This document shows, one piece after another, positions 1 through 9,184 of a stretch of 56,350 nucleotides of DNA. Source of the DNA: Pantoea sp. 18069 (GTDB taxonomy: Bacteria; Pseudomonadota; Gammaproteobacteria; Burkholderiales; Burkholderiaceae_C); NCBI RefSeq assembly GCF_902706035.1, contig NZ_CACSJA010000034.1, forward strand, positions 1 through 56,350. Reading direction: 5' to 3'. Each line of letters opens with the position of its first letter. Position 1 is the stretch's first letter. Position numbers and translations under genes: made by a program. The notes below the pieces were generated by a model. That model had not been told where the DNA came from. It searched no databases and was given only the letters and a program-made list of their open reading frames with translations.

Positions 1-24
1 TAGACAAGCCCTCCCCCGCCCGCC

Positions 25-1296
25 ATGTCCCATTCCTTGATCTCCGACGTCTTTTGCGACAGCTACTACGCGCTGATCGGCTTTGTGGCGCGGCGCACCG
101 GCAACCGGCAGACGGCGCAGGATCTGGTGCATGACGCCTGGCTGCGGCTGGCCGAGCGCGAGCGGCGTGGCGATGAAGGGAGCGAAACGGCATCGCGCGC
201 CTATCTCTATACAGTGGCCGACAACCTCGCCATCGATCACCTGCGGCGCGCCGGGCGCACGGCCGAGCGCTTTGAAGGCAGCGGCAACATCGATGTGCCG
301 GCTGCGGCGGCCGTGCGCGATATCGCCGACGGCCATCTGCACCGCGAGGCGCTGGCCGCCATCGATGCAGCGCTGGCGGCCTTGCCCGAGCGCCGCCGGG
401 CGATCTTTCTGGCCGATAGGCTCGATGGCACGGCGCATGCGGTGCTGGCGCAGCAGCATGGCGTATCGGTCAAGACCATTGAACGCGAAGTGATGCGCGC
501 GCTCGACGCGGTCGAGGCCGCGCTGCACCGCTGGCGCGGCGATGGCACGGCGCAGCGGCGCGGGCGCCGGCGCGCGCTGTCCACGCTGCTGGGCGTGGGC
601 GGCCTGGGTCTTTTCGGCAGCACGGCCTGGCAGGCCTGGCGGCATCTGGTGCCGGGCTGGCAGATGGTGGTGGCGACAGCGCGCGGCCAGCAGCTGGAGC
701 AGCCCTTGCCCGACGGCAGCCGCATCGCGCTCGATGCGCAAGGGCGCGCCGAAGTGCGTTACTACGCGGCGCGGCGCGAAGTGGCGCTGCTTGCGGGCAC
801 GGCCTTCTTCAACGTCACGGCCGACGCCGAGCGGCCGTTCATCGTCGAGGCCCTGGGCGCGCGCATCACCGTGGTGGGCACGCGTTTCGAGGTGGCCGTG
901 GGCGACAGCGGCGATCTGCGCGTGATGGTGGAGCAAGGCCATGTGCGGGTGCAGCCGCCGGGCGCCGCGCAGCACGATCTGCATGCCGGCGACGCGCTGC
1001 GCTGGTCGCCTGACGACGGCGTGCAGCGCGCGCAGTCGCAGGGCGAAGTCGCGCCCTGGCGCAGCGGCTGGCTGGACTTTCGCCATGTGCCGCTGCATGA
1101 GGCCGTGCAGCGCCTGGCGCGCTACAGCCCGTTCGCGCTGCGCGTCGCGCCCGATGCGGCGGACCTCACGGTCTTCGGCCGCGTGCGCATCGCCGAGGCC
1201 GGCGCCTGGCTCAGGCTGCTGCCCGGCAGTCTGCCGGTGACGGTGCGCGAAGAGGGGCGCGGAGCTGAGCGCGCGCTGCTGATCACGCGGCGCTGA
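25..1296 (+). CDS. FecI-FecR fusion: ECF sigma factor joined to its anti-sigma/signalling domain
   Basis: This 423-residue protein carries two normally separate regulators. Residues ~1-175 are an ECF sigma factor: region 2 (RTGNRQTAQDLVHDAWLRL, AYLYTVADNLAIDHLRR) and region 4 (LPERRRAIFLADRLDGTAHA, then a helix-turn-helix ending KTIEREVMRALD). After a basic linker comes a likely membrane span (~190-210), then a periplasmic FecR domain (PLPDGSRIALDAQGRAEVRY, GTRFEVAVG) and a C-terminal STN-like tail. There is no stop or start between the halves. Known for the family: separate FecI and FecR proteins relay a siderophore signal from the receptor; a sigma/anti-sigma fusion is known as IutY in Pseudomonas putida. 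The receptor gene follows, which fits cell-surface signalling in iron uptake. Inferred: the sigma half must be released by proteolysis to act. Confidence 0.9.
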   Translation: MSHSLISDVFCDSYYALIGFVARRTGNRQTAQDLVHDAWLRLAERERRGDEGSETASRAYLYTVADNLAIDHLRRAGRTAERFEGSGNIDVPAAAAVRDIADGHLHREALAAIDAALAALPERRRAIFLADRLDGTAHAVLAQQHGVSVKTIEREVMRALDAVEAALHRWRGDGTAQRRGRRRALSTLLGVGGLGLFGSTAWQAWRHLVPGWQMVVATARGQQLEQPLPDGSRIALDAQGRAEVRYYAARREVALLAGTAFFNVTADAERPFIVEALGARITVVGTRFEVAVGDSGDLRVMVEQGHVRVQPPGAAQHDLHAGDALRWSPDDGVQRAQSQGEVAPWRSGWLDFRHVPLHEAVQRLARYSPFALRVAPDAADLTVFGRVRIAEAGAWLRLLPGSLPVTVREEGRGAERALLITRR

Positions 1297-1345
1297 GGCC
1301 TTTTGCAGGCGATTGCCTGCGACGCCAGGGATTTTCGAAAAAGCG

Positions 1346-1377
1346 TGAGGGAAGTTGCGCGGTCGTTCGTTTCTACC
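1346..1377 (+). promoter_or_regulatory. Candidate FecI-type ECF promoter of the TonB receptor gene
   Basis: A GGGAAGTT element at 1348-1355 is followed by CGTTTCTACC at 1368-1377, in the gap between the sigma/anti-sigma gene and the receptor start. This resembles the GGAAA(T/G)T / CGTCT-type elements of iron-starvation ECF promoters. The assignment rests on motif resemblance and position only. Confidence 0.4.
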
Positions 1378-1449
1378 TTGGAAGCCGCTTGTGTGCGCCC
1401 CAGGGCGCAACGCGGCCCCTTCGCTTCTTTCACCAAGGTTGTTCTTCGT

Positions 1450-3921
1450 ATGCCACTGCATTCACTCCAAGCCCGCCACCACCTGATCGCCGCGGCAATC
1501 CTGGCGCTGGCCGCGCCCGCTGCCTGGGCCCAGCCCGCGGCCGCAGCGCCTGCCGCCACGGCGGCGCGCGCCTTCGACATTGCCGCCCAGCCGCTGGACG
1601 CGGCGCTGTCCGAACTCGCCCGCCAGGCCGGCGTGCAATTGCTGGCCCCGGCCGAGCTGGTGCAGGGCCGCGCGGCGCCTGCCCTGCGCGGCACGCTGGC
1701 GCCCGCAGCGGCCGTTGAGCGCTTGCTCGACGGCAGCGGCCTTGCCGCGCGCATCAATGGTTCCACCCTGGTGATCGAGCGCGCCGGCCCCACCGCTTCA
1801 CTGGCCGAAGTGCGCGTGGCCGCGCGCCGCGCCAGCGACGGCACGACCGAGGGCACGGGCCTGTACACCAGCCGCGTGACCAGCATTGCCTCGAAGACCG
1901 ACCAGTCGTTCCGGGAAATTCCGCAGTCGGTGTCGGTGGTCACGCGCCAGCAGCTCGATGATCAGTTGCTGCTCAACGTCAACGATGCGCTCAAGCAGAT
2001 GCCGGGCATCACCGTCAATCGCGCCAATTTCAGCGCGTTTGACTTCTATGCGCGCGGTTTCCAGGTCACGAGCATGCAAATTGACGGCGGCGCTCCGCTG
2101 GCCCTGGGCTCCTACACCTACGAGCCGCAACAGGACATGGCGTTCTACGACCGTGTCGAAGTGATGCGCGGCGCTTCGGGCCTGCTGGGCGGCATGGGCG
2201 ACCCTGGCGGCATCGTCAACCTGGCGCGCAAAAAGCCGTTGGCCGAGAACAAGCTGGTGTTCGAGCAGTCCGTGGGCCGCTGGGACAGCAACCGCACCAT
2301 GCTCGACGCCACTGGCGCGCTGGGGTTCGACGGCCGGGTGCGCGGGCGCGCTGTCGCGGTCTATGAGAATCGCAACTATCACCTGCAGGACCGCAGCCAG
2401 GAAAAGCCCGCGATCTATGGCGTGCTGGAGGCCGACCTCACAGCCAACACGCTGCTCACGGTGGGCGCCAGCTACGGCAAGCAGCATGAAAACGGCTATG
2501 GCGACGGCATGCCGCGCTACAGCGATGGCCGACCGCTGGGCCTGGCGCGCAACACCAGCCTGACCCAGCCCTGGGCTTTCTGGGACACCAGGCACAGCGA
2601 ACTGTTTGCCCAACTCGAGCACCGCTTCGCCAATGGCTGGAAACTCAAGACCAATCTGACGCAAGTGAAGGCCAACGCCAACTCGACCACGGCGTTCGTC
2701 GACGGCGCCATCGACCCGCAGACCCGCGAGGGAGCGTACTGGGGCGGCGGCCGGTATGCGACGTCCAGCCAGCAGGACATCGTGGATGTCAATCTGAGCG
2801 GCACTTTTGGTCTGCTCGGCCGAACCCACGAATTGCTGCTGGGTGCGGACTGGCAGCGCGCGCAGGGCAGCTGGGCAACAGGCAAACCGGTCGACAACTG
2901 GGCGGTTCCCGCAGACCTGTTCTCGGGCAATGCCTGGAACCCCGACATGAACATCCCGCTCAATTCGATCTTCGACCCCTGGAATCAGCAGCAAAAAGGC
3001 GCCTATGGCGTGCTGCGACTGCACCCTTCGGATCGCCTGCATGTAATCGCCGGCGCCCGGCTCAGCCGCTATGACTTTCTGCAGCAGATCTCGAGCGCCG
3101 ATGCCGCGGGTAACCGCACCGTGACCTCGCGCACCGACTTCGGCGAGCCGACCAAGGTCACACCCTACGGTGGCGTGATCTATGACTTGGACTCCCAGTG
3201 GTCCACTTACGTCAGCTATGCCTCGATCTACAAGCCCCAGGCGCTGCTCAAGGCCGGCCCGCAACCCGGGACTTCTCTGTCGCCCGTCAAGGGAAAGAGC
3301 TATGAAGCCGGCTTCAAGGGCGAATTGCTCGACGGCCGTCTGAACGCCACCTTCAGCGTATTCAACGTGGAGCGCACCGGCACCGGCGTGGTCGATGGCC
3401 GCTATCCCACCAGCCGCGATCCCTGGGCGGGCAATTGCTGCTATCTGCCCCAGGGCAAGGTGACCAGCCGTGGCTTTGACGCCGAGATCGGTGGCGAAGT
3501 GCAGACTGGCTGGCAACTTGCCGCAGGCTACACCTTCAACCAGACCAGGGACCGGAGCACGGCCACCAGCTACAGCACCATCACGCCCAGGCATTTGCTC
3601 AAGCTGTCCACCGCCTATCGCCTCACTGGCGAATGGTCGAACTGGCAGGTGGGGAGTTCGGCTCATATCCAGAGCAAGACGTCGGTCAAGGGCTCGCTGT
3701 ATGACGCCAACTTCAATGCTTCGCCCTACACCTTTGCGGAAAGTGGCTACGCAGTGGTGAACGCCATGGTGCAGTACCGCATCGATCCCCGGTGGACCTT
3801 GTCGTTGAACCTCAACAATCTGTTGGACAAGGTGTATTACGAGCGTGTGGGCACGGCATCTGGCGGCAACTGGTACGGCACGCCGCGCAATGCGGTGTTG
3901 ACGCTGCGCGGGCAGTTCTGA
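1450..3921 (+). CDS. TonB-dependent siderophore receptor with N-terminal STN signalling domain
   Basis: Outer-membrane ferric-siderophore receptor of the FpvA/FoxA/FecA class, about 823 residues from the ATG at 1450. An upstream in-frame ATG at 1303 would add 49 residues before the signal peptide, so 1450 is preferred. Order: signal peptide (LIAAAILALAAPAAWAQ); STN domain (AFDIAAQPLDAALSELARQA to NGSTLVIERA), which contacts the FecR-like regulator; plug with SFREIPQSVSVVTRQQL, DALKQMPGIT and VEVMRGASGLLGG; then a 22-strand-type barrel ending in LRGQF with the terminal Phe typical of BAM substrates. The STN domain and the adjacent sigma/anti-sigma fusion show a transducing receptor. The siderophore cannot be named from sequence. 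Confidence 0.93.
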   Translation: MPLHSLQARHHLIAAAILALAAPAAWAQPAAAAPAATAARAFDIAAQPLDAALSELARQAGVQLLAPAELVQGRAAPALRGTLAPAAAVERLLDGSGLAARINGSTLVIERAGPTASLAEVRVAARRASDGTTEGTGLYTSRVTSIASKTDQSFREIPQSVSVVTRQQLDDQLLLNVNDALKQMPGITVNRANFSAFDFYARGFQVTSMQIDGGAPLALGSYTYEPQQDMAFYDRVEVMRGASGLLGGMGDPGGIVNLARKKPLAENKLVFEQSVGRWDSNRTMLDATGALGFDGRVRGRAVAVYENRNYHLQDRSQEKPAIYGVLEADLTANTLLTVGASYGKQHENGYGDGMPRYSDGRPLGLARNTSLTQPWAFWDTRHSELFAQLEHRFANGWKLKTNLTQVKANANSTTAFVDGAIDPQTREGAYWGGGRYATSSQQDIVDVNLSGTFGLLGRTHELLLGADWQRAQGSWATGKPVDNWAVPADLFSGNAWNPDMNIPLNSIFDPWNQQQKGAYGVLRLHPSDRLHVIAGARLSRYDFLQQISSADAAGNRTVTSRTDFGEPTKVTPYGGVIYDLDSQWSTYVSYASIYKPQALLKAGPQPGTSLSPVKGKSYEAGFKGELLDGRLNATFSVFNVERTGTGVVDGRYPTSRDPWAGNCCYLPQGKVTSRGFDAEIGGEVQTGWQLAAGYTFNQTRDRSTATSYSTITPRHLLKLSTAYRLTGEWSNWQVGSSAHIQSKTSVKGSLYDANFNASPYTFAESGYAVVNAMVQYRIDPRWTLSLNLNNLLDKVYYERVGTASGGNWYGTPRNAVLTLRGQF

Positions 3922-4337
3922 CGGCAGTCCTTGCTGCCAGGGCCGCGCGGCATTCATCCCCGTGGCCCCGGGCGTCATGACGCTCTCAAACGCCCGGGAG
4001 CGCGCACCCAGGCTACAAAACGAAAGCGAGCCCGCCCCCGGCGCCAGCCGGTCAGCGAGCGGGTTCGCCCCAAATCGCCAAAGCGCACCGCCTGAAGCAG
4101 CCCAGGGCGCCGTATGCCGATCCGGCGCAAAGGCGTACGGGCGTGCTCAGGAGCCTGAGCACGCCTTCCGAACGCACAGGCGGCCAGACGCAAGCCGCTG
4201 CTGCATGCTGCTTGTATCACCGTAAGTTCTGTATCGCAACGTTACAAAGCCTGCTACGCTCTTGTGAAATAGAAAGAACGTCCAAGGGCAACCACAGGCA
4301 CCGCCCGCAATCATTGCCTGCAACCAAGGATATCCGG
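3922..4337. other. 416-bp intergenic region with several inverted repeats
   Basis: No credible gene. Three inverted repeats are visible: CCCGGGCGT/ACGCCCGGG (3967-3998), a G-U-containing stem around 4109-4140, and a perfect 10-bp stem GCGTGCTCAG/CTGAGCACGC with a 4-nt loop (4141-4164). None is followed by a T-run, so these are either Rho-assisted terminator structures for the receptor gene or operator sites for the next gene. The stretch 4200-4337 is less GC-rich and probably carries the promoter of the SphA-like gene. Confidence 0.5.
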
Positions 4338-5291
4338 ATGAAGCAATATGTCCGCCTCTGGGCGCCCCTGATCCTGGCGGCCATGGCCCCGTATGCCAAC
4401 GCCGATGAAAGAATCGTCAACTTCTGGCGGCCGGGCCAGATGGGCAGCATGGCCGCGGTTCCTGCCGCGCCGGGCTGGAGCCTTCCGGTCGTCTACGTGA
4501 ACATGGCTGTCGACACCACCGACTCGCGCAATCTCGCCCCCGGTATACGCCTCGACACGGACCTGAAATCGCGTGCCAATCTGGTCTTCCTCGCGCCCAA
4601 CTACACGTTCGAACGCTCCCTGTGGGGCGGCAGGCCATCGATAGGCCTGGGCATTGGCGCCGGCCGCACGCGCACCACGGTCGATGCAGCGCTGCATATG
4701 CCTGGGGGCATCACCATCACGGGCATGGAGCGCGACGCGCTCACGGCACTTGCCGATGTCTTTCCGATCGGGAACGTCAAATGGAACGACGGTGCCCACA
4801 ACTACATGGCCTATGTGTCAGGCGTGGTTCCCGTGGGATCCTATCGCCAGACCCGGCTGGCCAACACCGGCGCCAACCGCTGGGCCGTGGATGCGGGCGG
4901 CGCCTATACCTATTTCGACCTGAAGAAGCGCATGGAGTTTTCCATCGTTGGCGGGTTGAGCTACAAAGGCCGCAACGCGGACATCGACTACCGCAGCGGC
5001 ACTGAAGCACACATCGACTGGACCACCTCGTATTTCATCTTGCCCAACGTGCATGCGGGACTGGCAGGCTACTTCTACCGCCAGCTGAAAGCCGACTCGG
5101 GCAGCGGCGCGCTGGTGCACGACGTCAAGTCGCGCGTCAATGGCATAGGCCCGCAGGCCGGCATGTACTTTCCGGTCGGCGGGCACATGTACTACCTCAA
5201 CGCCAAGGCCTTCCACGAGTGGGGCGCGAAAAACCGCGGAGAAGGCTGGAACTTCTGGCTGTCCCTGATCGTGCCTCTCACCGGGAAATAA
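4338..5291 (+). CDS. SphA/MetA-pathway-type outer-membrane protein
   Basis: A 317-residue protein with a signal peptide (MKQYVRLWAPLILAAMAPYANA) and alternating aromatic/glycine-rich beta strands typical of the SphA/phenol-degradation outer-membrane family. Family members accompany catabolic clusters and are thought to be small-molecule porins. Recognisable stretches are LDTDLKSRANLVFLAPNYTF, RRLYN-like turns, NYMAYVSGVVPVGSY and the terminal NFWLSLIVPLTGK. The ATG at 4338 is chosen because the signal peptide begins there; the frame is open further upstream but with no secretion signal. It stands alone between the receptor and the convergent IclR gene. Substrate unknown. Confidence 0.75.
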   Translation: MKQYVRLWAPLILAAMAPYANADERIVNFWRPGQMGSMAAVPAAPGWSLPVVYVNMAVDTTDSRNLAPGIRLDTDLKSRANLVFLAPNYTFERSLWGGRPSIGLGIGAGRTRTTVDAALHMPGGITITGMERDALTALADVFPIGNVKWNDGAHNYMAYVSGVVPVGSYRQTRLANTGANRWAVDAGGAYTYFDLKKRMEFSIVGGLSYKGRNADIDYRSGTEAHIDWTTSYFILPNVHAGLAGYFYRQLKADSGSGALVHDVKSRVNGIGPQAGMYFPVGGHMYYLNAKAFHEWGAKNRGEGWNFWLSLIVPLTGK

Positions 5292-5320
5292 GCATGTGCC
5301 GCCGCAGGCACACCTGACGC

Positions 5321-5359
5321 GGCTTGCCCGCTTGCAGTCCGCAAGCCTGACGGCAAGCC
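5321..5359. terminator. Nested hairpin between convergent genes
   Basis: An outer stem GGCTTGCC (5321-5328) / GGCAAGCC (5352-5359) encloses an inner stem GCTTGC (5330-5335) / GCAAGC (5341-5346). It lies between the ends of the SphA-like and IclR genes, the right place for a bidirectional terminator, but there is no T-run. Confidence 0.45.
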
Positions 5360-5397
5360 CCAACCCAAAGATGCATCGCGGCCTCTGACGCCGGCCT

Positions 5398-6159
5398 TCA
5401 GACGGCCCGCACCGTCCCCATCTCGCGCAGCAGCATGGCGCCCAGTTCGGCGCGCCGCGCGGGCAGCATGCGCGGCTGTATCGAGGCGATGGAAATCGCC
5501 GCGAACGGCGTGCCGTCGGGGTGCGGAATCGCCATGCCCACGCCGCCCACGCCCGCGGTGATGGTGTCGAGCAGTTCGGAGTAGCCCGTGCGGCGCGTGC
5601 GGGCGACGGCGCGCGAGAACGCCGCCCCGCCCAGGCCGGCGGCGTCGAAGGCTTCGGCATGCTGGGCGTGGATGCGCTGTACGTCTTCATCGGCCAGTCC
5701 CGCAAGAATCGCCATGCCGCCCACACCTATGCCCAGCACGCGCGCATCGCCCACGCGCGTGCTGAACACTTTCACGGGATAGGGCCCGTCTTCGCGGTGC
5801 AGGCAGATGGTGTAGTCGCCCTGGCGCACCAGCAGGTATACGGTGTCGCCCGAAGTGCGTGCCAGGCGCTGCATCAGCGACTGGTATGACGCGACCAGTG
5901 GCGCGCGCCGCAGCGAGGCCAGGCCCATCTGCATGGCGTCGATTCCCAGGCGGTAGCGGCGCGTGAGCGGGTCGCGCTCGGCGAAGCGCTCTTCGACCAG
6001 GCAGGTCAGCAGCCGGTGCGCGGTCGAGCGCTCGAGCTGCGTCTGCGCGATGACATCGGTGACGCTGATGCCCTCTTCCTGATACCGGCCCAGCACGCGC
6101 AGCACCAACAGGGAGCGGCGCATATTCTGCGCCCCCGGAGTTTCACTAGTTTTGCTCAC
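5398..6159 (-). CDS. IclR-family transcriptional regulator
   Basis: 253 residues with an N-terminal winged helix-turn-helix (~12-75; LLVLRVLGRYQEEGISVTDV, QLERSTAHRLLTCLVE) and a C-terminal IclR effector domain (YLLVRQGDYTICLHRED, ARVLGIGVGGMAILAGLADE, ITAGVGGVGMAIPHPDGTPFAAISIAS). It is divergently transcribed from the crotonase-led operon across an 80-bp gap, the usual position of a pathway-specific IclR regulator. It probably controls the 6240-12558 operon in response to a carboxylate or CoA-derived effector, which cannot be identified here. Confidence 0.93.
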   Translation of the reverse strand: MSKTSETPGAQNMRRSLLVLRVLGRYQEEGISVTDVIAQTQLERSTAHRLLTCLVEERFAERDPLTRRYRLGIDAMQMGLASLRRAPLVASYQSLMQRLARTSGDTVYLLVRQGDYTICLHREDGPYPVKVFSTRVGDARVLGIGVGGMAILAGLADEDVQRIHAQHAEAFDAAGLGGAAFSRAVARTRRTGYSELLDTITAGVGGVGMAIPHPDGTPFAAISIASIQPRMLPARRAELGAMLLREMGTVRAV

Positions 6160-6239
6160 AATGTAGGATTTCCTGGTGATTAATCTCGCGAAGTGGACAT
6201 CTTATCGAGATCATCGCGGCTCCACTAGCAGGATTCGCC
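6160..6239. promoter_or_regulatory. Divergent IclR/crotonase promoter region
   Basis: An 80-bp, comparatively AT-rich gap between divergent starts. It holds an inverted pair ATCTCG (6183-6188) / CGAGAT (6206-6211) and an AGGA ribosome-binding site before the ATG at 6240. IclR proteins usually bind short palindromes in such gaps; the exact operator is not certain. Confidence 0.4.
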
Positions 6240-7031
6240 ATGAGCACAACCACCCTTTTGACCGAACAGATTGGCCCGGTCCACCGCATCACCCTCGACC
6301 GCGCCGAGATGCGCAATGCCCAGAGCCAGCAGATGCTCGACGAGCTCGACGCGGCGTTCGAAGCCGCGCGGCTCGACAGCGCGACGCGCGTGGTGGTGCT
6401 CGCGGCCAACGGCCCGCATTTCTCGGCCGGCCATGACCTCAAGCAGGCCCAGGCAGAGCGCGCCGAGTTCACCGTCGAAGAGCGCTGGGCCTATGAAGAG
6501 CAGCGCTACTTCGGCTACTGCATGCGCATCTGGGACTTCCCCAAGCCGACGATCGCCCAGGTGCAAGGCGGCTGCATCGCCGCAGGCCTGATGCTGGCCA
6601 ATATGTGCGATCTGATCGTCGCTTCCGAAGACGCGTTCTTCTCCGACCCCGTGACCCACACCATGGGCGCGGCCTCGCTCGAAGTGCTGATCCACCCCTG
6701 GGTGCTGGGGCTGCGCCAGGCCAAGGAGATGCTGTTCACGGGCGAGCGCATCAGCGCCCAGCAGGCCAGGGAGTTCGGCATGGTGAATCGCGTGGTGCCG
6801 CGCGAGCGCCTTGAAAGCGACACCGAGGCACTGGCCCAGCGCATTGCCAAGGCGCCGCCGTTTGCCATGCAGTTGCTGAAGAAATCGCTGAACCGTTCGA
6901 TGGACGTGCAAGGCATGCGCCAGGCGCTGTCGGCGCATTTCGACGTGCACCAGCTGAGCCATGTGACCGAGGAATACCGCCGCACCAAGGAGGCCGGCCT
7001 GGCCACCGCGATCCAGGGAGCCAAGGCATGA
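6240..7031 (+). CDS. Enoyl-CoA hydratase/isomerase (crotonase) family protein
   Basis: A 263-residue crotonase-fold enzyme. The oxyanion-hole segments are FSAGHDLKQAQAE (~65) and AQVQGGCIAAGLMLANMCDLIVAS (~105-128), followed by SDPVTHTMGAASLEVLIHPWVLG. The C-terminal trimerisation region is APPFAMQLLKKSLNRSMDVQGM. The second catalytic glutamate of classical ECH1-type hydratases is not obvious, so hydratase, isomerase or hydrolase activity are all possible. It leads the operon; its stop overlaps the next start (ATGA). Cytoplasmic, acting on an alpha,beta-unsaturated or related acyl-CoA. Confidence 0.9.
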   Translation: MSTTTLLTEQIGPVHRITLDRAEMRNAQSQQMLDELDAAFEAARLDSATRVVVLAANGPHFSAGHDLKQAQAERAEFTVEERWAYEEQRYFGYCMRIWDFPKPTIAQVQGGCIAAGLMLANMCDLIVASEDAFFSDPVTHTMGAASLEVLIHPWVLGLRQAKEMLFTGERISAQQAREFGMVNRVVPRERLESDTEALAQRIAKAPPFAMQLLKKSLNRSMDVQGMRQALSAHFDVHQLSHVTEEYRRTKEAGLATAIQGAKA

Positions 7032-9184
7032 GCCACGCACTGACTCCCCTGCTCGCGCCGCGTTCGATCACGCTGATAGGCGCCAGCAGCAACCCAGGGC
7101 GCATCGGCGGCATGCCGCTCGATCTGCTGCAGCGCTTTGGCTATGCGGGCAAGGTGTTTCCCATCAACCCGAAGTACACGGAAATCTTCGGCAACCGCTG
7201 CTATGCCGATGTCGAGGCGCTGCCCGAAGTGCCCGATCTTGCGGTGCTGGCGATCGCCGCCGATGAAGTCGTGGCCATGCTCGAGCGCTGCCATGCGCGC
7301 GGCATAGGCGCGGCCATCGTCTACGCCGCGGGTTTCGCCGAAGCCGGCGAAAATGGCGCGGCGCTGCAGCGCGCACTCGTGGCCTTCGTGCAGCGCACCG
7401 GCATGTGCGTGGCCGGGCCCAACTGCATGGGCTTTGCCAACCTGAATCTGCACGCCTACACGGCGTTTGCCTCCATCTTCGTCAACGTGCCGCCGCAGAC
7501 CGCGCCGGGCCGCGTGAGCGTCCTCACGCAAAGCGGCAATGTCTGCTCGGCGGTGTTCGGCCTGGTGCGCCGGCGCGGCGTGCCCGTGAGCCATTTCATC
7601 AACACCGGCAACGAGGCCACGCTGGAATATGCGCAGTACCTCGAATACCTCGCGCAGGACCCAACGACCGACTGCGTGCTCGGCTATGTCGAGCAGTTGC
7701 GCGACGGCGCGCGCTTCATTGACGCCGCGCTGGCGTTTGCCGCGCAGCGCAAGCCCCTGGTCATCTACAAGGCCGGCGAAACCGAGAAAGGCTCCGAGGC
7801 CGTGCAGTCCCACACCTCGGCGCTGGCCGGCGACCTGGCCATCTACCGCGCGGGCTTCGAGCAGCTCAATGTGATACGCGGCCAGGACTTCGCGCACATG
7901 GCCGACCTCGGGTATCTGAGCGGCTTTCGCCAGCGCCAGGGCGGCAGGCGCGTGGCCATCGTCACCATGTCGGGCGCGGTCGGCGCGATTCTGGCCGACA
8001 AGCTCACGCTCGCGGGCCTGGAAGTGCCTACGCTGCCCGCCGATCTGCAAGCCCTGCTGCGCGCGGGCGTGCCCGACTACGGCATGGTCAGCAACCCCGT
8101 GGACGTGACCGGCAACATCGTCAACGCGCCCGGCTTCGTGCGCACCGTGTTCGAGGCGCTGGCCCGCTGCGACGGCATAGACACCGTGGTGGTGGCCGCG
8201 CCCGGCTATCTGCTGGACCGCATGGCCGAGCCGCTGCTTGAAGTCTGCGCACAATACCCGCGGCTGTTTGTCGCCCTCGATACCGGCGAAGCCCAGTGCC
8301 GCCAGCGCCTGGCCGATGCCGGCGTGCCGGTGTTCGACGACCTCGCGCGCTGCACCCAGGCGCTCGCGCCGTTCTGCGTCTGGCTATCGCGCCAGGAGGC
8401 CACCGCACGCTGGGCCGCAATGCGCCAACGGCCACGAAGCACAGTCGCCGCGCCCGCCCTGCCCGCGCGCCTCAACGAGTACGACACCAAGCAACTGCTG
8501 GCGGCCCATGGCGTGCCTTCGCTCACGGGCCAGGTGGCGCGCGATGCCGACGCGGCCGCAGCCGCTGCCGCGCAGATCGGCTACCCGGTGGCGCTCAAGA
8601 TACTCAGCGCCGACATCGCCCACAAGACCGAGGCCGGCGGCGTGCACCTGGAGCTGACTGACGAAGCCGCGCTGCGCAGGGCGGCCGCCAGCATTCTGTC
8701 GTCGGCCAAGGCCTATGACGCCAGCGCGCGCATCGACGGCCTGCTGGTACAGCCCATGGCCACGGGCGGCGTGGCCGAGCTGATTGCGGGCGTCACGCGC
8801 GACCCGGTGTTCGGCCCGGCGCTCACCGTGGGCCTGGGCGGCGTGCTGACCGAAATCTACCGCGACGTCGCCCACAGTCTGCTGCCCGTGGACGCCGGCA
8901 TGGTGCGGCAGATGCTCGAATCGCTCAAGGCCTGGCCATTGCTCGATGGCTTTCGCGGCCGCCCCCGGGCCGACGTGGACGCCGCCTGCAACGCCATCGC
9001 CGCGCTGGCCGATGCCGTTACGGCCCTGGGCGAACAGGTGCTTGAAGCCGAGATCAACCCGCTGCAGGTGCGCGCACTAGGCCAGGGCACCGCCGCGCTC
9101 GATGCGCTGGTCCTGGTGAAGCCACAGCCCGAACCGGCCACCGCGCCGGCCACAGAATCCCATCCACAAGAGGAGACAGCATGA
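7028..9184 (+). CDS. NDP-forming acyl-CoA synthetase (acetate-CoA ligase family), fused alpha-beta type
   Basis: A 718-residue single-chain ADP/GDP-forming acyl-CoA synthetase. Order: CoA-binding Rossmann domain (SITLIGASSNPGRIGGMPLD), succinyl-CoA-ligase-like domains with the phospho-histidine segment SHTSALAGD, a further ligase domain (VAIVTMSGAVGAILADKL), and a C-terminal ATP-grasp domain (KILSADIAHKTEAGGVHLEL, EINPLQV). It would activate a carboxylic acid to its CoA thioester at the entry of the pathway. It overlaps the crotonase gene and the Bug gene by 4 bp on each side, so the genes are co-translated. Substrate not deducible. Confidence 0.9.
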   Translation: MSHALTPLLAPRSITLIGASSNPGRIGGMPLDLLQRFGYAGKVFPINPKYTEIFGNRCYADVEALPEVPDLAVLAIAADEVVAMLERCHARGIGAAIVYAAGFAEAGENGAALQRALVAFVQRTGMCVAGPNCMGFANLNLHAYTAFASIFVNVPPQTAPGRVSVLTQSGNVCSAVFGLVRRRGVPVSHFINTGNEATLEYAQYLEYLAQDPTTDCVLGYVEQLRDGARFIDAALAFAAQRKPLVIYKAGETEKGSEAVQSHTSALAGDLAIYRAGFEQLNVIRGQDFAHMADLGYLSGFRQRQGGRRVAIVTMSGAVGAILADKLTLAGLEVPTLPADLQALLRAGVPDYGMVSNPVDVTGNIVNAPGFVRTVFEALARCDGIDTVVVAAPGYLLDRMAEPLLEVCAQYPRLFVALDTGEAQCRQRLADAGVPVFDDLARCTQALAPFCVWLSRQEATARWAAMRQRPRSTVAAPALPARLNEYDTKQLLAAHGVPSLTGQVARDADAAAAAAAQIGYPVALKILSADIAHKTEAGGVHLELTDEAALRRAAASILSSAKAYDASARIDGLLVQPMATGGVAELIAGVTRDPVFGPALTVGLGGVLTEIYRDVAHSLLPVDAGMVRQMLESLKAWPLLDGFRGRPRADVDAACNAIAALADAVTALGEQVLEAEINPLQVRALGQGTAALDALVLVKPQPEPATAPATESHPQEETA

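Noticed and set aside
1798..3978. Long open frame on the minus strand opposite the TonB receptor
   Set aside because: It mirrors the codon positions of the receptor gene, has no family motifs, and such antisense frames are common in this GC-rich DNA. The same applies to long frames opposite 19873-22014, 28369-30258, 30272-31702 and the sbcC gene.
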